Assembly: GCF_014640335.1 (NCBI RefSeq)
Contig: NZ_BMGT01000003.1
Location: 107,149-171,148 of the forward strand
Length of the DNA: 64,000 nt
Direction of reading: 5' to 3'
Source of the DNA: Edaphobacter dinghuensis
GTDB taxonomy: Bacteria > Acidobacteriota > Terriglobia > Terriglobales > Acidobacteriaceae
In this document: positions 14,347-22,622 of the stretch, piece by piece
Layout of the letters: each line of letters begins with the position of its first letter
Position numbering within the stretch: the first letter of the stretch is position 1
Notes under the pieces: model-generated
Seen by the model: only the letters and a program-made list of their open reading frames with translations
The model's database searches: none
Told to the model about the DNA's origin: nothing
Translations under genes and position numbers: made by a program

Positions 14347-15570
14347 TTATCCGAGTTGGAAGCTGGGGCAGTCGTCGTCGCTGCGCATGGTGTCGAGCGA
14401 GAGTTGGTCGAGGAAGGTGTTGGCAACTTTCTCGCGAGGAGAACGAGCGTCGTAGGGGCCGATGAAGAAGTCGGTAACAGTGGCAGGGATGGAGGCGTGT
14501 TCGAAGACGTCGTTGATGACGCCCCCTTTTTGTACCCAGGGAGAGACGAGGATAGCAGGGACGCGGACGCCGAGGCGGTCGAAGTGGAAGGCGTCGAGTG
14601 TGCCGGTGTCTGCGGGTTGGGCGACGAAGCCATCGGGAGTGCAGGGGGGTGGAGGAACGTGATCGTAGATGCCGCCGTGCTCGTCGTAGACGATGAGAAT
14701 TGCGGTGTTGGGCCAGAGGTTGGGATTGCTGCGGATCTTGTTGTAGACGGTGGCGATGAACTGTTCGCCGGCGCGAACGTCGTGGTCGGGGTGCTGGTCG
14801 CAGGCGATGGCTTCGCCGCTGCCGTCGGGTGCGTCGTGGTCGGTGTAGTTGGGCTCAATGAAGCAGTAATCGGGGAGCGCGTTATCGTCGCAGGCACGGA
14901 GGAAGTCGGGGAATGTGCCGAAGAGACTGGGCTCATTTTGCAGGAGATTGACGACCTCCATGGTGGAGCTCGCCTGGTCGTAATAGAAGAGTTTGACGGT
15001 GTGGTTGGCAGCGAGCAGGCGGTCGTAGATGCTCGGGTATTGTTTGCCGACGTAGAAGAGATCCATGCTGACCTGGCCGAAGGAGGTGCCATAGTGCGCG
15101 AAGGCGCGGTTGCAGATGGTGGGGCCGGGGATGGAGGCGAACCAGCGGTTGAAAACAGCGTATTCGGTGGCGAGGGTAGTAAGGACAGGCAGCTTGTCGG
15201 GCGTAAAGTAGTAGAGAATTTTTTGTGAGTGTGCCACATTCTGCTGCTGGGTGTAGTAGCTTCGCACGAAGCCCTGCATGGTTGGCGGAAGTGGCGGGCC
15301 CTGCGCGGGATCGCCGAAGATCTGCAGGTTGACGGCTGCGAAGTGATGATTGGGGTCGGGATCAAGCTGGCTTTGATATTCGGCTTGCGGCAGCACGGGA
15401 ACTTGAGCTCCGGTGGTGTCGGGATTGGTTTCTTTGCCGGTGAGTCCGTCGATAGACGGATATTGCGCTTTGAGCGCGCCGAGCATGTGGTCGAAGGAGC
15501 GGTTCTCCATCATGAGAACCACGACATGCTTAAGTTGCTGGATTCCGGGTTTTGATCTGTCTGGAGTCAT
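14347..15570 (-). CDS. Phosphoesterase of the phospholipase C/acid phosphatase type
   Basis: 407 residues. HVVVLMMENRSFDHMLG near the N-terminus is the metal/nucleophile region of the PF04185 phosphoesterase family (alkaline-phosphatase superfamily; phospholipase C, AcpA). Later motifs are CFIEPNYTDHD, ILIVYDEHGGIYDHVPPPP and VRVPAILVSPWVQKGG. The likely reaction is hydrolysis of phosphodiesters or monoesters such as phosphatidylcholine head groups. No signal peptide is evident. I start at the ATG at 15570, preceded by CGAGGACACGGGA. A longer frame back to 15837 would add 89 unrelated residues and overlap the divergent AsmA-like gene. Confidence 0.9.
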   Translation of the reverse strand: MTPDRSKPGIQQLKHVVVLMMENRSFDHMLGALKAQYPSIDGLTGKETNPDTTGAQVPVLPQAEYQSQLDPDPNHHFAAVNLQIFGDPAQGPPLPPTMQGFVRSYYTQQQNVAHSQKILYYFTPDKLPVLTTLATEYAVFNRWFASIPGPTICNRAFAHYGTSFGQVSMDLFYVGKQYPSIYDRLLAANHTVKLFYYDQASSTMEVVNLLQNEPSLFGTFPDFLRACDDNALPDYCFIEPNYTDHDAPDGSGEAIACDQHPDHDVRAGEQFIATVYNKIRSNPNLWPNTAILIVYDEHGGIYDHVPPPPCTPDGFVAQPADTGTLDAFHFDRLGVRVPAILVSPWVQKGGVINDVFEHASIPATVTDFFIGPYDARSPREKVANTFLDQLSLDTMRSDDDCPSFQLG

Positions 15571-15729
15571 TCCCGTGTCCTCGCTGATTTTTGGTGAGGG
15601 TAAGTATGCGGGGTAAATGAAGCGATGTCTATCAAAATCGTAGACAGTGGCGTCGAAAGAAAGACCTGGGGCGATATTTTTGCATCTGAAAGGTATGACA
15701 GGAGATTTTGATCGAAGAGAGAGAAGCGC
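15571..15729. promoter_or_regulatory. Divergent intergenic region
   Basis: 159 bases between the phosphoesterase gene (minus) and the AsmA-like gene (plus) must hold promoters for both. The stretch around 15675-15725 is relatively A+T-rich (GATATTTTTGCATC and GGAGATTTTGATCGAAG). I cannot assign boxes with confidence. Confidence 0.3.
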
Positions 15730-17328
15730 GTGAGCGATAGTAAAGATAAGCGCAAGCGTGGGGTGTGGGGATGGATTGCTGTCTCTGGATTGATCCTTGT
15801 TATTGCCCTGGTAATCGTTGCAGATGTAATGCTGCATCGCGCGAACCCTATTTTGAAGGGCCGCGTTGTAGAGACCCTAAGTACGCAGTTCAAGAGCCGG
15901 GTGGAGCTGGACAAGTTTCAGGTTTCGGTCTTGCGCGGGCTCGAGGTCTCCGGTGATGGGTTGCGAATCTATCCTCCTGACGATGTGGTTGCGGCAGGTG
16001 CAACGAAGCCTCTGATTTCGTTGAATCATTTTTCGTTTCATGCGCCATTATCAGGATTGTTTATCAAGCCAATGCATGTTGGGACGGTGCATGTGAGCGG
16101 TATGGCCATTAATATTCCGCCGCGCGAGATGCGCCAGCAGGCACAGGGGCTGGGGCCGAAGCGAAAGATGGGAAAGATCAAGATTGTGGTGGAGAAGATC
16201 GTCATCGATGATTCGAAGTTGGTAATCGGAACTGCGAAGCCAAACAAAGATCCAAAGGAGTTCGAGTTAAAGCAGATTGTGATGCTCGATGTTGGACCGG
16301 AGCGCCCGTGGAGCTACGATGCGACGCTGGTGAATGCGGTTCCGAAGGGAGATATTCATGCAGAGGGAACGTTTGGGCCATGGAATGTGGAGGGCCCGGG
16401 AGACTCGATGGTGACGGGTCACTATACGTTCGATCATGCGGAGTTGAATACGATCAAAGGTATCAGCGGGATGCTCTCTTCGGTGGGCGACTTCAAAGGT
16501 CAGCTTGACCGAATTGAAGTAGATGGGACGACGGAGACGCCAAATTTTTCGTTGGATACGGCTAATCACGGGATGCCTCTGCATACAAAGTTTCATGCAA
16601 TCGTAGATGGCCTGAGCGGTGACACCTATTTGCAGCCGGTGGAGGCAAAGCTGGGTGGATCGGAGTTTTCGTGCAACGGTGCCATTGTGAATGTGAAGGG
16701 TAAGGGGCACATTATCGATCTGGATGTAAATGTACCGAATGGACGAATTCAAGACTTCCTGCAGCTCGCGGTAAAGACGGTGCCGCCAGTGATGACAGGG
16801 CAAGTGACGATGAAGGCGAAGCTGCACATTCGTCCGGGGAAAGAGAGTGTCTCGCAGAAACTGGGATTGCAAGGTGGATTTTCGCTGCGTCAGATCCATT
16901 TCACAAATCCAGAGGTGGAAGACAAGGTGGACATGCTGAGCCTACGCGCGCAGGGCGATCCGAAGGATGCGAAGCCGGGTGCCGCGGATGTTCATTCGCA
17001 GATGCAAGGTGAGTTTGTGATGGGAGAAGGAAAGCTCCATCTCTCGAATCTGCTGTATACGCTGCCGGGTGGAAAGGTGCAGTTGAGCGGCGTGTACTCG
17101 CTCGATGGAGAGCAGTTTGATCTTACCGGGACGGTGCAGACGGAGGCGAAGCTTTCGCAGATGGTGGCTACGAGGTGGAAGTCATGGCTGCTGAAGCCGG
17201 TCGATCCGTTCTTCAGTAACAACGGTGTCGGGACGAATATCCCGGTAAAGATAACCGGTACGAAAGGTGCGCCGAAGTTTGGATTGGACTTCGGTCATAA
17301 AGATAAGAAGGGGAAAGATAAACAATAA
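15730..17328 (+). CDS. AsmA-like membrane-anchored protein
   Basis: 532 residues, GTG start. One N-terminal membrane helix (about 12-36) is followed by a large beta-rich periplasmic domain opening with LKGRVVETLSTQFKSRVELD and FQVSVLRGLEVSGDGLRIYP, the AsmA/DUF748 pattern. The C-terminal part (GKLHLSNLLYTLPGGKVQLS onwards) matches AsmA C-terminal repeats, and the tail is Lys-rich. AsmA-like proteins are thought to form hydrophobic bridges for phospholipid movement between the membranes, like TamB at 40.6-45.0 kb. The start is weakly supported by GAGAGAGAAGCGC. It ends ten bases from the convergent MFS gene. Confidence 0.8.
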   Translation: MSDSKDKRKRGVWGWIAVSGLILVIALVIVADVMLHRANPILKGRVVETLSTQFKSRVELDKFQVSVLRGLEVSGDGLRIYPPDDVVAAGATKPLISLNHFSFHAPLSGLFIKPMHVGTVHVSGMAINIPPREMRQQAQGLGPKRKMGKIKIVVEKIVIDDSKLVIGTAKPNKDPKEFELKQIVMLDVGPERPWSYDATLVNAVPKGDIHAEGTFGPWNVEGPGDSMVTGHYTFDHAELNTIKGISGMLSSVGDFKGQLDRIEVDGTTETPNFSLDTANHGMPLHTKFHAIVDGLSGDTYLQPVEAKLGGSEFSCNGAIVNVKGKGHIIDLDVNVPNGRIQDFLQLAVKTVPPVMTGQVTMKAKLHIRPGKESVSQKLGLQGGFSLRQIHFTNPEVEDKVDMLSLRAQGDPKDAKPGAADVHSQMQGEFVMGEGKLHLSNLLYTLPGGKVQLSGVYSLDGEQFDLTGTVQTEAKLSQMVATRWKSWLLKPVDPFFSNNGVGTNIPVKITGTKGAPKFGLDFGHKDKKGKDKQ

Positions 17329-17338
17329 TGTCTGATGG

Positions 17339-18667
17339 TTAATTATTGCCGGCCTGGTCTTCCATCGCGGGCTCCATCGGATTTTGCATAATGCCCAGAT
17401 CGATGTAGATGGGGCGCATGACGCGGCGGATGGCTTTGAGCTGAGTGGTGAACCAGGTAGCTCCGATGATGCAGAAGGTTCCGGTGATCATGACGGCGTG
17501 TGGAGCGCCGACACGGTGGGCAAGGAACCCCGCGAGAAGGCTGCCGAAGGGAGCCATGCCGACAAATGCCATGGTGTAGTAGCTCATGACACGTCCACGC
17601 TTGTCCTCGGGGACGAGGGTTTGGATGACGGTATTGCTGGCGGCAAGGCCCTGCATCATTCCGAAACCGACGACGAGCATGAGCAGGAGCGAGAGAGCCA
17701 GATGGTGGGAGAGTCCGAAGAGGATGAGGCCACTGCCAAAGAGGAAGGCGGAGATCTGGATCATCGTGGTGAGACCGCGGACCGATTTTCTAAGAGCTAA
17801 AGAGATGGCGGAGATAAGCGCACCTACGCCCGATGCTCCCATGAGATAGCCGAGAGTGTGCGGTCCGCCATGCAACACCTGCGAGGCGAAGATGGGCATA
17901 AGGACGATGAAGGGCATGCCCATAAGGCTGATCAGTGCGAACAGGGTGAGGATGGTGCGGATGGGGCTGAAGTCAGTGACGTAGGACCATCCTTCTTTGA
18001 GCTGCTCGAACATCGATGTTGCGGCGCGTTTAATCGTTGATGCAGGTACCTGCATCATAAGCAGAGAGACAACGACAGCGATGTAGCTGAACCCATCGAT
18101 GGCAAAACAATAGCCTTCGCCTACGGCCGCAATGACGAGGCCGGCGAGTGCCGGGCCGATGAGTCGTGCCGTGTTGACCATAGACGAGTTGAGGGCGATG
18201 GCGTTGCCCAGGTCCTGTTTATCTTCCACCATCTGGACGAGGAAGGATTGGCGGCCGGGCATGTCGAAGGCATTGATGAGTCCCTGGAAGGCACTAAGGG
18301 CGATGATCTCGTGGATGGTGATGACCTTGGCTAGTGTAAGCGCGGCCATGATGAGGGATTGAATGCCGGCAAGTACCTGCGTCCAGACGAGGAGGTTGCG
18401 GCGGTTGAGGCGGTCGACGAGCACACCGGCAAAGGGTGCGAGGAGGAAGGTGGGGATCTGTCCGGCAAAGCCGACTACGCCAAGAAGGAGTGCGGAACCG
18501 CTGAGCCTGTAGACAAGCCAGCTGGTGGCGATGCGCGTCATCCAGGTGCCGATGAGAGAGATGCTCTGGCCCGTGAAGAAGAGTCGGAAGTTGCGATGGC
18601 GCAGCGCTCGCCATGCGTGGGCGTAGCGGCTGGTTTTGGAAGGCACTGTTTCTGTGGTATTCGCCAT
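17339..18667 (-). CDS. MFS transporter (MFS_3/EntS-like)
   Basis: 442 residues with about 12 transmembrane segments. WRALRHRNFRLFFTGQSISL and IGTWMTRIATSWLVYRLSGS, followed by PTFLLAPFAGVLVDRLNRRN, form the start typical of the DHA3/EntS-like group, members of which export siderophores or macrolides. VPEDKRGRVMSYYTMAFVGM in the second half is also family-typical. Substrate unknown. It begins nine bases after the HugZ-like gene, so the two are probably co-transcribed. Confidence 0.9.
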   Translation of the reverse strand: MANTTETVPSKTSRYAHAWRALRHRNFRLFFTGQSISLIGTWMTRIATSWLVYRLSGSALLLGVVGFAGQIPTFLLAPFAGVLVDRLNRRNLLVWTQVLAGIQSLIMAALTLAKVITIHEIIALSAFQGLINAFDMPGRQSFLVQMVEDKQDLGNAIALNSSMVNTARLIGPALAGLVIAAVGEGYCFAIDGFSYIAVVVSLLMMQVPASTIKRAATSMFEQLKEGWSYVTDFSPIRTILTLFALISLMGMPFIVLMPIFASQVLHGGPHTLGYLMGASGVGALISAISLALRKSVRGLTTMIQISAFLFGSGLILFGLSHHLALSLLLMLVVGFGMMQGLAASNTVIQTLVPEDKRGRVMSYYTMAFVGMAPFGSLLAGFLAHRVGAPHAVMITGTFCIIGATWFTTQLKAIRRVMRPIYIDLGIMQNPMEPAMEDQAGNN

Positions 18668-18675
18668 GCTTAAGG

Positions 18676-19470
18676 TTAGATGTTCTGGCGAGCTTGGCGG
18701 ATCATGTCGACGAGAGCGGTTCGCGTTTCGCCGGGTGTGCGCACCTCGTTAGGAAAATTAATGCGAGTGCCTTTCATGCCTTCAGCGGTTTTGAGACGGA
18801 GATGGAAGCCGAGACGATCGACAGCAGTCATGGTGGCCTCCGCGGCTTCGAGTTGGGAGTGAGTGCGGGCAAGAAGGATCATTGCTTCGACGTGGTCGGC
18901 ATTCATATGAGCGAGGATGCCCTGCGCTGAGTCGGCAAGAGGATCAGGTGCAGCGAGAGCATAGTCGGATGCTGTGATCCAGCCCATGACGCCGAAGCCG
19001 CCAACGTAGTAGAGATCGAGGATGTCCATGCGGAAGAAGGAGAAGTCGGCGAAGTCGACCCAGTAGCGGGAGTTTTCGTGGCGAGCGAGATAGACCTCAC
19101 GAACATTGGATTTATCTTCGTCGGGAACTTGCAGGATGTTGCCGATGAGTGTGGCGCGAGCGGCGCCGAGCGGATCGCCGTCGGCTGAGGGTTGGGTGAC
19201 AAACAGGCTCGCGCGCGGATCGGCCTTGAGGTTCTGTGTGTGCATGGCCATGTTGCTAATGAGGAAGAGAGGGCGGCCTGCGTCGTCAAGCGCATAAGGC
19301 ATGAGCGAGCCAAAGGGGAAGCCGGGCTGCTTGCGCGAGAGGGTGGACAGTGTTGCAAGAGCATTGAGGTGAAGGAGAGTGCGTGTGCGTTCGGCGTGTG
19401 TGGGCTCGGGGACGACGGGAAGCGCGGGGCCGCTATAGGCGTGTTGGGGACGTGTAGACATGAAGACCAT
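18676..19470 (-). CDS. HugZ-like split-barrel protein with DUF2470 domain
   Basis: 264 residues from the chosen ATG. The N-terminal half is a pyridoxamine-5'-phosphate-oxidase-like split barrel (GFPFGSLMPYALDDAGRPLF, then LISNMAMHTQNLKADPRASL). The C-terminal 85 residues are a DUF2470 domain (ILAHMNADHVEAMILLAR; GFHLRLKTAEGMKGTRINFP). This architecture occurs in HugZ/HutZ haem-utilisation proteins and plant GluBP-like proteins, so haem or flavin binding is likely. ATG 19461 is an alternative start. A longer frame to 19638 would overlap the preceding gene and adds no family sequence. Confidence 0.85.
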   Translation of the reverse strand: MVFMSTRPQHAYSGPALPVVPEPTHAERTRTLLHLNALATLSTLSRKQPGFPFGSLMPYALDDAGRPLFLISNMAMHTQNLKADPRASLFVTQPSADGDPLGAARATLIGNILQVPDEDKSNVREVYLARHENSRYWVDFADFSFFRMDILDLYYVGGFGVMGWITASDYALAAPDPLADSAQGILAHMNADHVEAMILLARTHSQLEAAEATMTAVDRLGFHLRLKTAEGMKGTRINFPNEVRTPGETRTALVDMIRQARQNI

Positions 19471-19540
19471 TCCGGTTGCGAGGTCAATGTTTTGCTCCAG
19501 GACTTTAGAGCTTGTATTTAGAGTATCGCCTTGTGTGGCA

Positions 19541-19753
19541 TTATCGTTTGCGTCTGGCGTAGCGCGCTGTGCTCTCGATGAGAATGAGAGCCAGTCCAGC
19601 GAAGAAAATGAGTGCGACGATGGCGGGCGAGAGATCAAGGCGGGATATGATCCAGCCTATGAGGCCGAGCCAGATGAGGATGGCGAGTGCAAACGCACCG
19701 TCGTCGACGAAGAGCCCGTAGATCTCACGAAGGATGGTTTTGATCCACTTCAT
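19541..19753 (-). CDS. Small two-helix membrane protein
   Basis: 70 residues, not recognised. Two hydrophobic helices (about 20-37 and 44-60) are linked by a short polar turn and flanked by a basic end (ARYARRKR), so both ends are probably cytoplasmic. Its ATG overlaps the stop of the COG4280 membrane protein gene (ATGA), which suggests that the two products work together, perhaps as subunit and transporter. That link is inferred from position only. Confidence 0.75.
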   Translation of the reverse strand: MKWIKTILREIYGLFVDDGAFALAILIWLGLIGWIISRLDLSPAIVALIFFAGLALILIESTARYARRKR

Positions 19754-20517
19754 GATCGCTCCCCGATGGGTGCAGAGGATTTTGATTGACTGCGGCAGAG
19801 GGGAACCATCACCAGAGCGATGGCTAGATAGGCAGCGATAAGCGCGAGGATTGACCAGTCATCTGCGGGCCATGCGAGATGCATGCCTTCGCCAACCCAG
19901 AAGGTCCCGAAGGCGGAGAGCAGAACACCGACGATGAATTTGAGCGTGTTTTCGGGGACACGGGCGAGCGGGCGATGCAGGATGAGACCGAATGCGATGA
20001 CTGTAAGGAGAGCAGCCACGGCTCCGAGGCTGGCAGGGAAGAGCGTTCCGGTGCGGCCTGCCCCAATGGCGATAACGATGAAGACGACTTCGGTGCCTTC
20101 AAGCATAGTGATGTTGAAGGCGGCGGCGAAGGCTATCTTGTCCCATGCTGTGCGGCCTGTGCCGAGGTTCCGCATGGCTTCGGAGTTTTTTGCGAAGGCA
20201 GCCTCCTCGTCGTGAAGAGGAATGAGCCCGGCGGAGCGAAGGATGGCCTTGCGCAGCCAGCGTAGGCCGAAGAGCAACAATAGCGTGCCTACGACGAATT
20301 GGATGATGGGCAAAGGAATGCGGGTGAGCGCGGTTCCAAGTGCAGTAACGATGATGAGAAGTACCGCGATGGCTGTGGCAGCACCAACCAGTGCGGAGCG
20401 CCAGCCGCGTACGCTGCCCACGGCGAGAATGACCGTGAGGGCTTCGACGCACTCCACCAGTGATGCGAGGAAGGAGGCGACGATCGACGTTCCTGTGTGT
20501 GCCCAGCCGATGTCCAT
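19750..20517 (-). CDS. COG4280-type membrane protein, possible metal permease
   Basis: 255 residues with six to seven membrane segments. Two halves repeat the same pattern. ECVEALTVILAVG (Glu22/Glu25) and EGTEVVFIVIAIG (Glu140/Glu143) begin the halves, and IPLPIIQFVVGTLLLLFG and VPENTLKFIVGVLLSAFG follow. Paired acidic ExxE motifs in duplicated membrane halves are seen in cation transporters such as FTR1 (REGLE) and GDT1 (ExGD). The family is uncharacterised, and metal transport is my inference. It is coupled to the 70-residue protein downstream and starts 11 bases after the VWA gene. Confidence 0.7.
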   Translation of the reverse strand: MDIGWAHTGTSIVASFLASLVECVEALTVILAVGSVRGWRSALVGAATAIAVLLIIVTALGTALTRIPLPIIQFVVGTLLLLFGLRWLRKAILRSAGLIPLHDEEAAFAKNSEAMRNLGTGRTAWDKIAFAAAFNITMLEGTEVVFIVIAIGAGRTGTLFPASLGAVAALLTVIAFGLILHRPLARVPENTLKFIVGVLLSAFGTFWVGEGMHLAWPADDWSILALIAAYLAIALVMVPLCRSQSKSSAPIGERS

Positions 20518-20527
20518 GATCTCTATG

Positions 20528-21769
20528 TTAGTGGACGGTCTTCATGCGGCGAGACATGAAGTCCATGAGAAGGTAGTTGCCAAGGTTTTCCGGGCTAGTG
20601 AAATAGGCCTTGCCGCGGCACATCGCTGAGACCTTTTGAACGAACTGGACGAGAGAGAAGTCGCTGGCGAGCATGAAGGTATTGATCATGATGTTGCTGC
20701 GCTTGCAACGACTGACCTCTTGCAGGGTTTCTTCGATGACGAGAGGATCGAGGCCGAAGGCATTTTTGTAGATACGACCGTCGGCAAGAGTAAGCGCGCT
20801 GGGTTTGCCGTCGGTGATCATGACGATCTGCTTCATGTCCTTGGTCTGACGGGCGAGGATACGTTGAGCAAGGCGCAGACCTTCACGTGTGTTGGTATAG
20901 TGTGGGCCGACCTTGACGCGGGAGAGTTGCGAGACCGGAATCTCTTCGGCGGAGTCGTGGAAGAGAACGAGGTTGAGTGTGTCGCCGGGGAATTGAGTGC
21001 GAATGAGGTGGGCTAGCGCCATGGCGACGCGCTTGGCAGGAGTGAAGCGATCTTCGCCGTAGAGGATCATCGAGTGCGAGCAATCGAGCAGGACGACGGT
21101 AGCGCAGCTCGACGTGTAGTCGGCCTGCTGGACGTGGAGATCGCTGTACTCAATGTTGAGGGGCGTGTTCTCTTCGCCTTCGACGGCGGTACGAATGCCC
21201 TCGCGGGCGAAGACGCTGGAGAGCGTGGCGGTAAGGTCGAGGTTGAGCGTGTCGCCGAACTCGTAGAGCTTACTGCTGCCGTTGGTCTCGACGCCTGCGG
21301 CCTCGTGGCGGGTATCGTGACGGCCGAGGTTGGATTTGCCGAGCGGCCCGAGGAGTTCGCGCAAGGCTTTATAACCAAGGAAGTCCATGGCCTTGTCAGT
21401 GACCTCGAAGCGCGCTTCGCCGTTGCCTTCGCCTTGTTGGCCCTGGCCTTGTTCGGGCATCTCGGCGTTGATGAAATTCTGCTCCTGCATCTTCTGAATA
21501 ATTTGATCGACTAATTCTTCGACCTGATCGGCATCGAGCTGATCGAACTTCTCCTGTGCCTCTTCGTCGAAGATGTCGCCGGATTCAAGGGCTTGTTTGA
21601 TGGCGTCGCGCAGGTTGTCGAGTGTCTGGTCGTTGAACTCCTGGAACTGCGAGTAAGGGTCGTTGAAACCTGAGTCGAGCAGAAAATCGGAGAGGGCCTG
21701 CATGAGGTCTTCTAGCCCGAAGCTGGAAGATAGATCGCCGGTGAACTTGGTATAGCGGATGCGCTTCAT
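20528..21769 (-). CDS. VWA-domain protein, partner of a MoxR/ChlI-like ATPase
   Basis: 413 residues. The N-terminal 130 residues are acidic and helical with a Gln/Gly linker (EQGQGQQGEGNGEA). The C-terminal VWA domain starts at TVVLLDCSHSMILYG, which holds the MIDAS motif DCSHS; further metal ligands lie in ITDGKPS. In magnesium-chelatase, CoxE and MoxR systems such proteins act as substrate adaptors for a hexameric AAA+ ATPase. The matching ATPase is encoded 2 kb upstream at 23785-25329 on the same strand, separated by two unrelated-looking genes. Probably cytosolic. Confidence 0.85.
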   Translation of the reverse strand: MKRIRYTKFTGDLSSSFGLEDLMQALSDFLLDSGFNDPYSQFQEFNDQTLDNLRDAIKQALESGDIFDEEAQEKFDQLDADQVEELVDQIIQKMQEQNFINAEMPEQGQGQQGEGNGEARFEVTDKAMDFLGYKALRELLGPLGKSNLGRHDTRHEAAGVETNGSSKLYEFGDTLNLDLTATLSSVFAREGIRTAVEGEENTPLNIEYSDLHVQQADYTSSCATVVLLDCSHSMILYGEDRFTPAKRVAMALAHLIRTQFPGDTLNLVLFHDSAEEIPVSQLSRVKVGPHYTNTREGLRLAQRILARQTKDMKQIVMITDGKPSALTLADGRIYKNAFGLDPLVIEETLQEVSRCKRSNIMINTFMLASDFSLVQFVQKVSAMCRGKAYFTSPENLGNYLLMDFMSRRMKTVH

Positions 21770-21837
21770 AGGGCTGCCTACCAGTTTAGACGCGCTGCGA
21801 TGGGCCGCGGTCGCTCAATTTGCATCGCCTGTAGTTT

Positions 21838-22509
21838 CTATGCGCGCGTGCCTGCCATAACGGCGAAGCGATTGTCTTTGAACCAGCAATCGGCATCGGC
21901 GAAACCTGCATCTCGGAGCCAGAGGAGTTGGTCGGCGACGGTGGCGCAGCGGTCTTCCTGCTGGCGGAAAAGAGATGCGGTGATCTGTGGCTCGGTGGCT
22001 CCGGCGGCGCGGACTTGCTGAAGCCAAAGGGCCTTGTAGCGTTCTTCAAGCGCGGGCGTGGGGCCGGCAACCTGTTCGGCATTGATGAAGACGCCGTTGG
22101 GCAGCAGGGACGCATAGATCTTTTTGAAGATGGCGCGTTTGTCGGCGTTGTCGAGATGGTGGATGGAGAGCGAGGAGACGACGGCACAGAGCTTATCCGG
22201 CAGAGGCTCGGTGACGTAGTTCGCGTGCTGATACGTGATATTGCGATCGTTCCCGAGACGGTCGCCCGCGAGCGAGAGCATGGGCGTGGAGAAGTCAATG
22301 AGGTGAATGCGTGCGTTGGGGAAGCGATTGCGAATCAGGATCGTGAGCAAACCGGAGCCTGCGCCGAGATCGACAATGTTCTTCGCGCCGGCAGGAATAA
22401 GGTCGATTGCCCAGCGATAAAAAGTATCGCAGCCGGGAATAAGGCGGGAGCGATCGGCATCGTAGGTGGAAGCGGTGGCGTCGAAGACAGCTTTTGTGCG
22501 ATTGATCAT
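21838..22509 (-). CDS. Class I SAM-dependent methyltransferase
   Basis: 223 residues. Motif I VDLGAGSGLLT is followed by the acidic end of strand beta-2 in HLIDFST, motif IV-like CAVVSSLSIHHLD, and LLPNGVFINAEQ. This is a small-molecule methyltransferase with a Rossmann fold; the substrate is not predictable. The start at 22509 (MINRTKAVFD) is chosen because AAGGAG lies seven bases ahead of it. A frame from 22539 has no such site. A palindrome upstream (22564-22580) may control it. Confidence 0.88.
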   Translation of the reverse strand: MINRTKAVFDATASTYDADRSRLIPGCDTFYRWAIDLIPAGAKNIVDLGAGSGLLTILIRNRFPNARIHLIDFSTPMLSLAGDRLGNDRNITYQHANYVTEPLPDKLCAVVSSLSIHHLDNADKRAIFKKIYASLLPNGVFINAEQVAGPTPALEERYKALWLQQVRAAGATEPQITASLFRQQEDRCATVADQLLWLRDAGFADADCWFKDNRFAVMAGTRA

Positions 22510-22563
22510 TAATTGCTCCTTGGAAAGAGCATAAGACATTTGAATGATGTTTTTAATTTATAT

Positions 22564-22580
22564 AACTATTATGAATAGTT
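22564..22580. promoter_or_regulatory. AT-rich palindrome upstream of the methyltransferase gene
   Basis: AACTATT and AATAGTT form a perfect 7-bp inverted repeat with a three-base centre, about 55 bases before the methyltransferase start, inside an A+T-rich island that also holds TATATAA on the minus strand. The form is that of a dimeric-regulator operator. No regulator gene is adjacent. Confidence 0.4.
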
Positions 22581-22622
22581 GTATTTGCGCTTCCTTGTGG
22601 AGGGAGGTCACTGTACGCCAAG

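Noticed and set aside
15571-15837. 89-residue N-terminal extension of the phosphoesterase
   Set aside because: It shows no family sequence, overlaps the divergent AsmA-like gene, and a good ribosome-binding site precedes the ATG at 15570.
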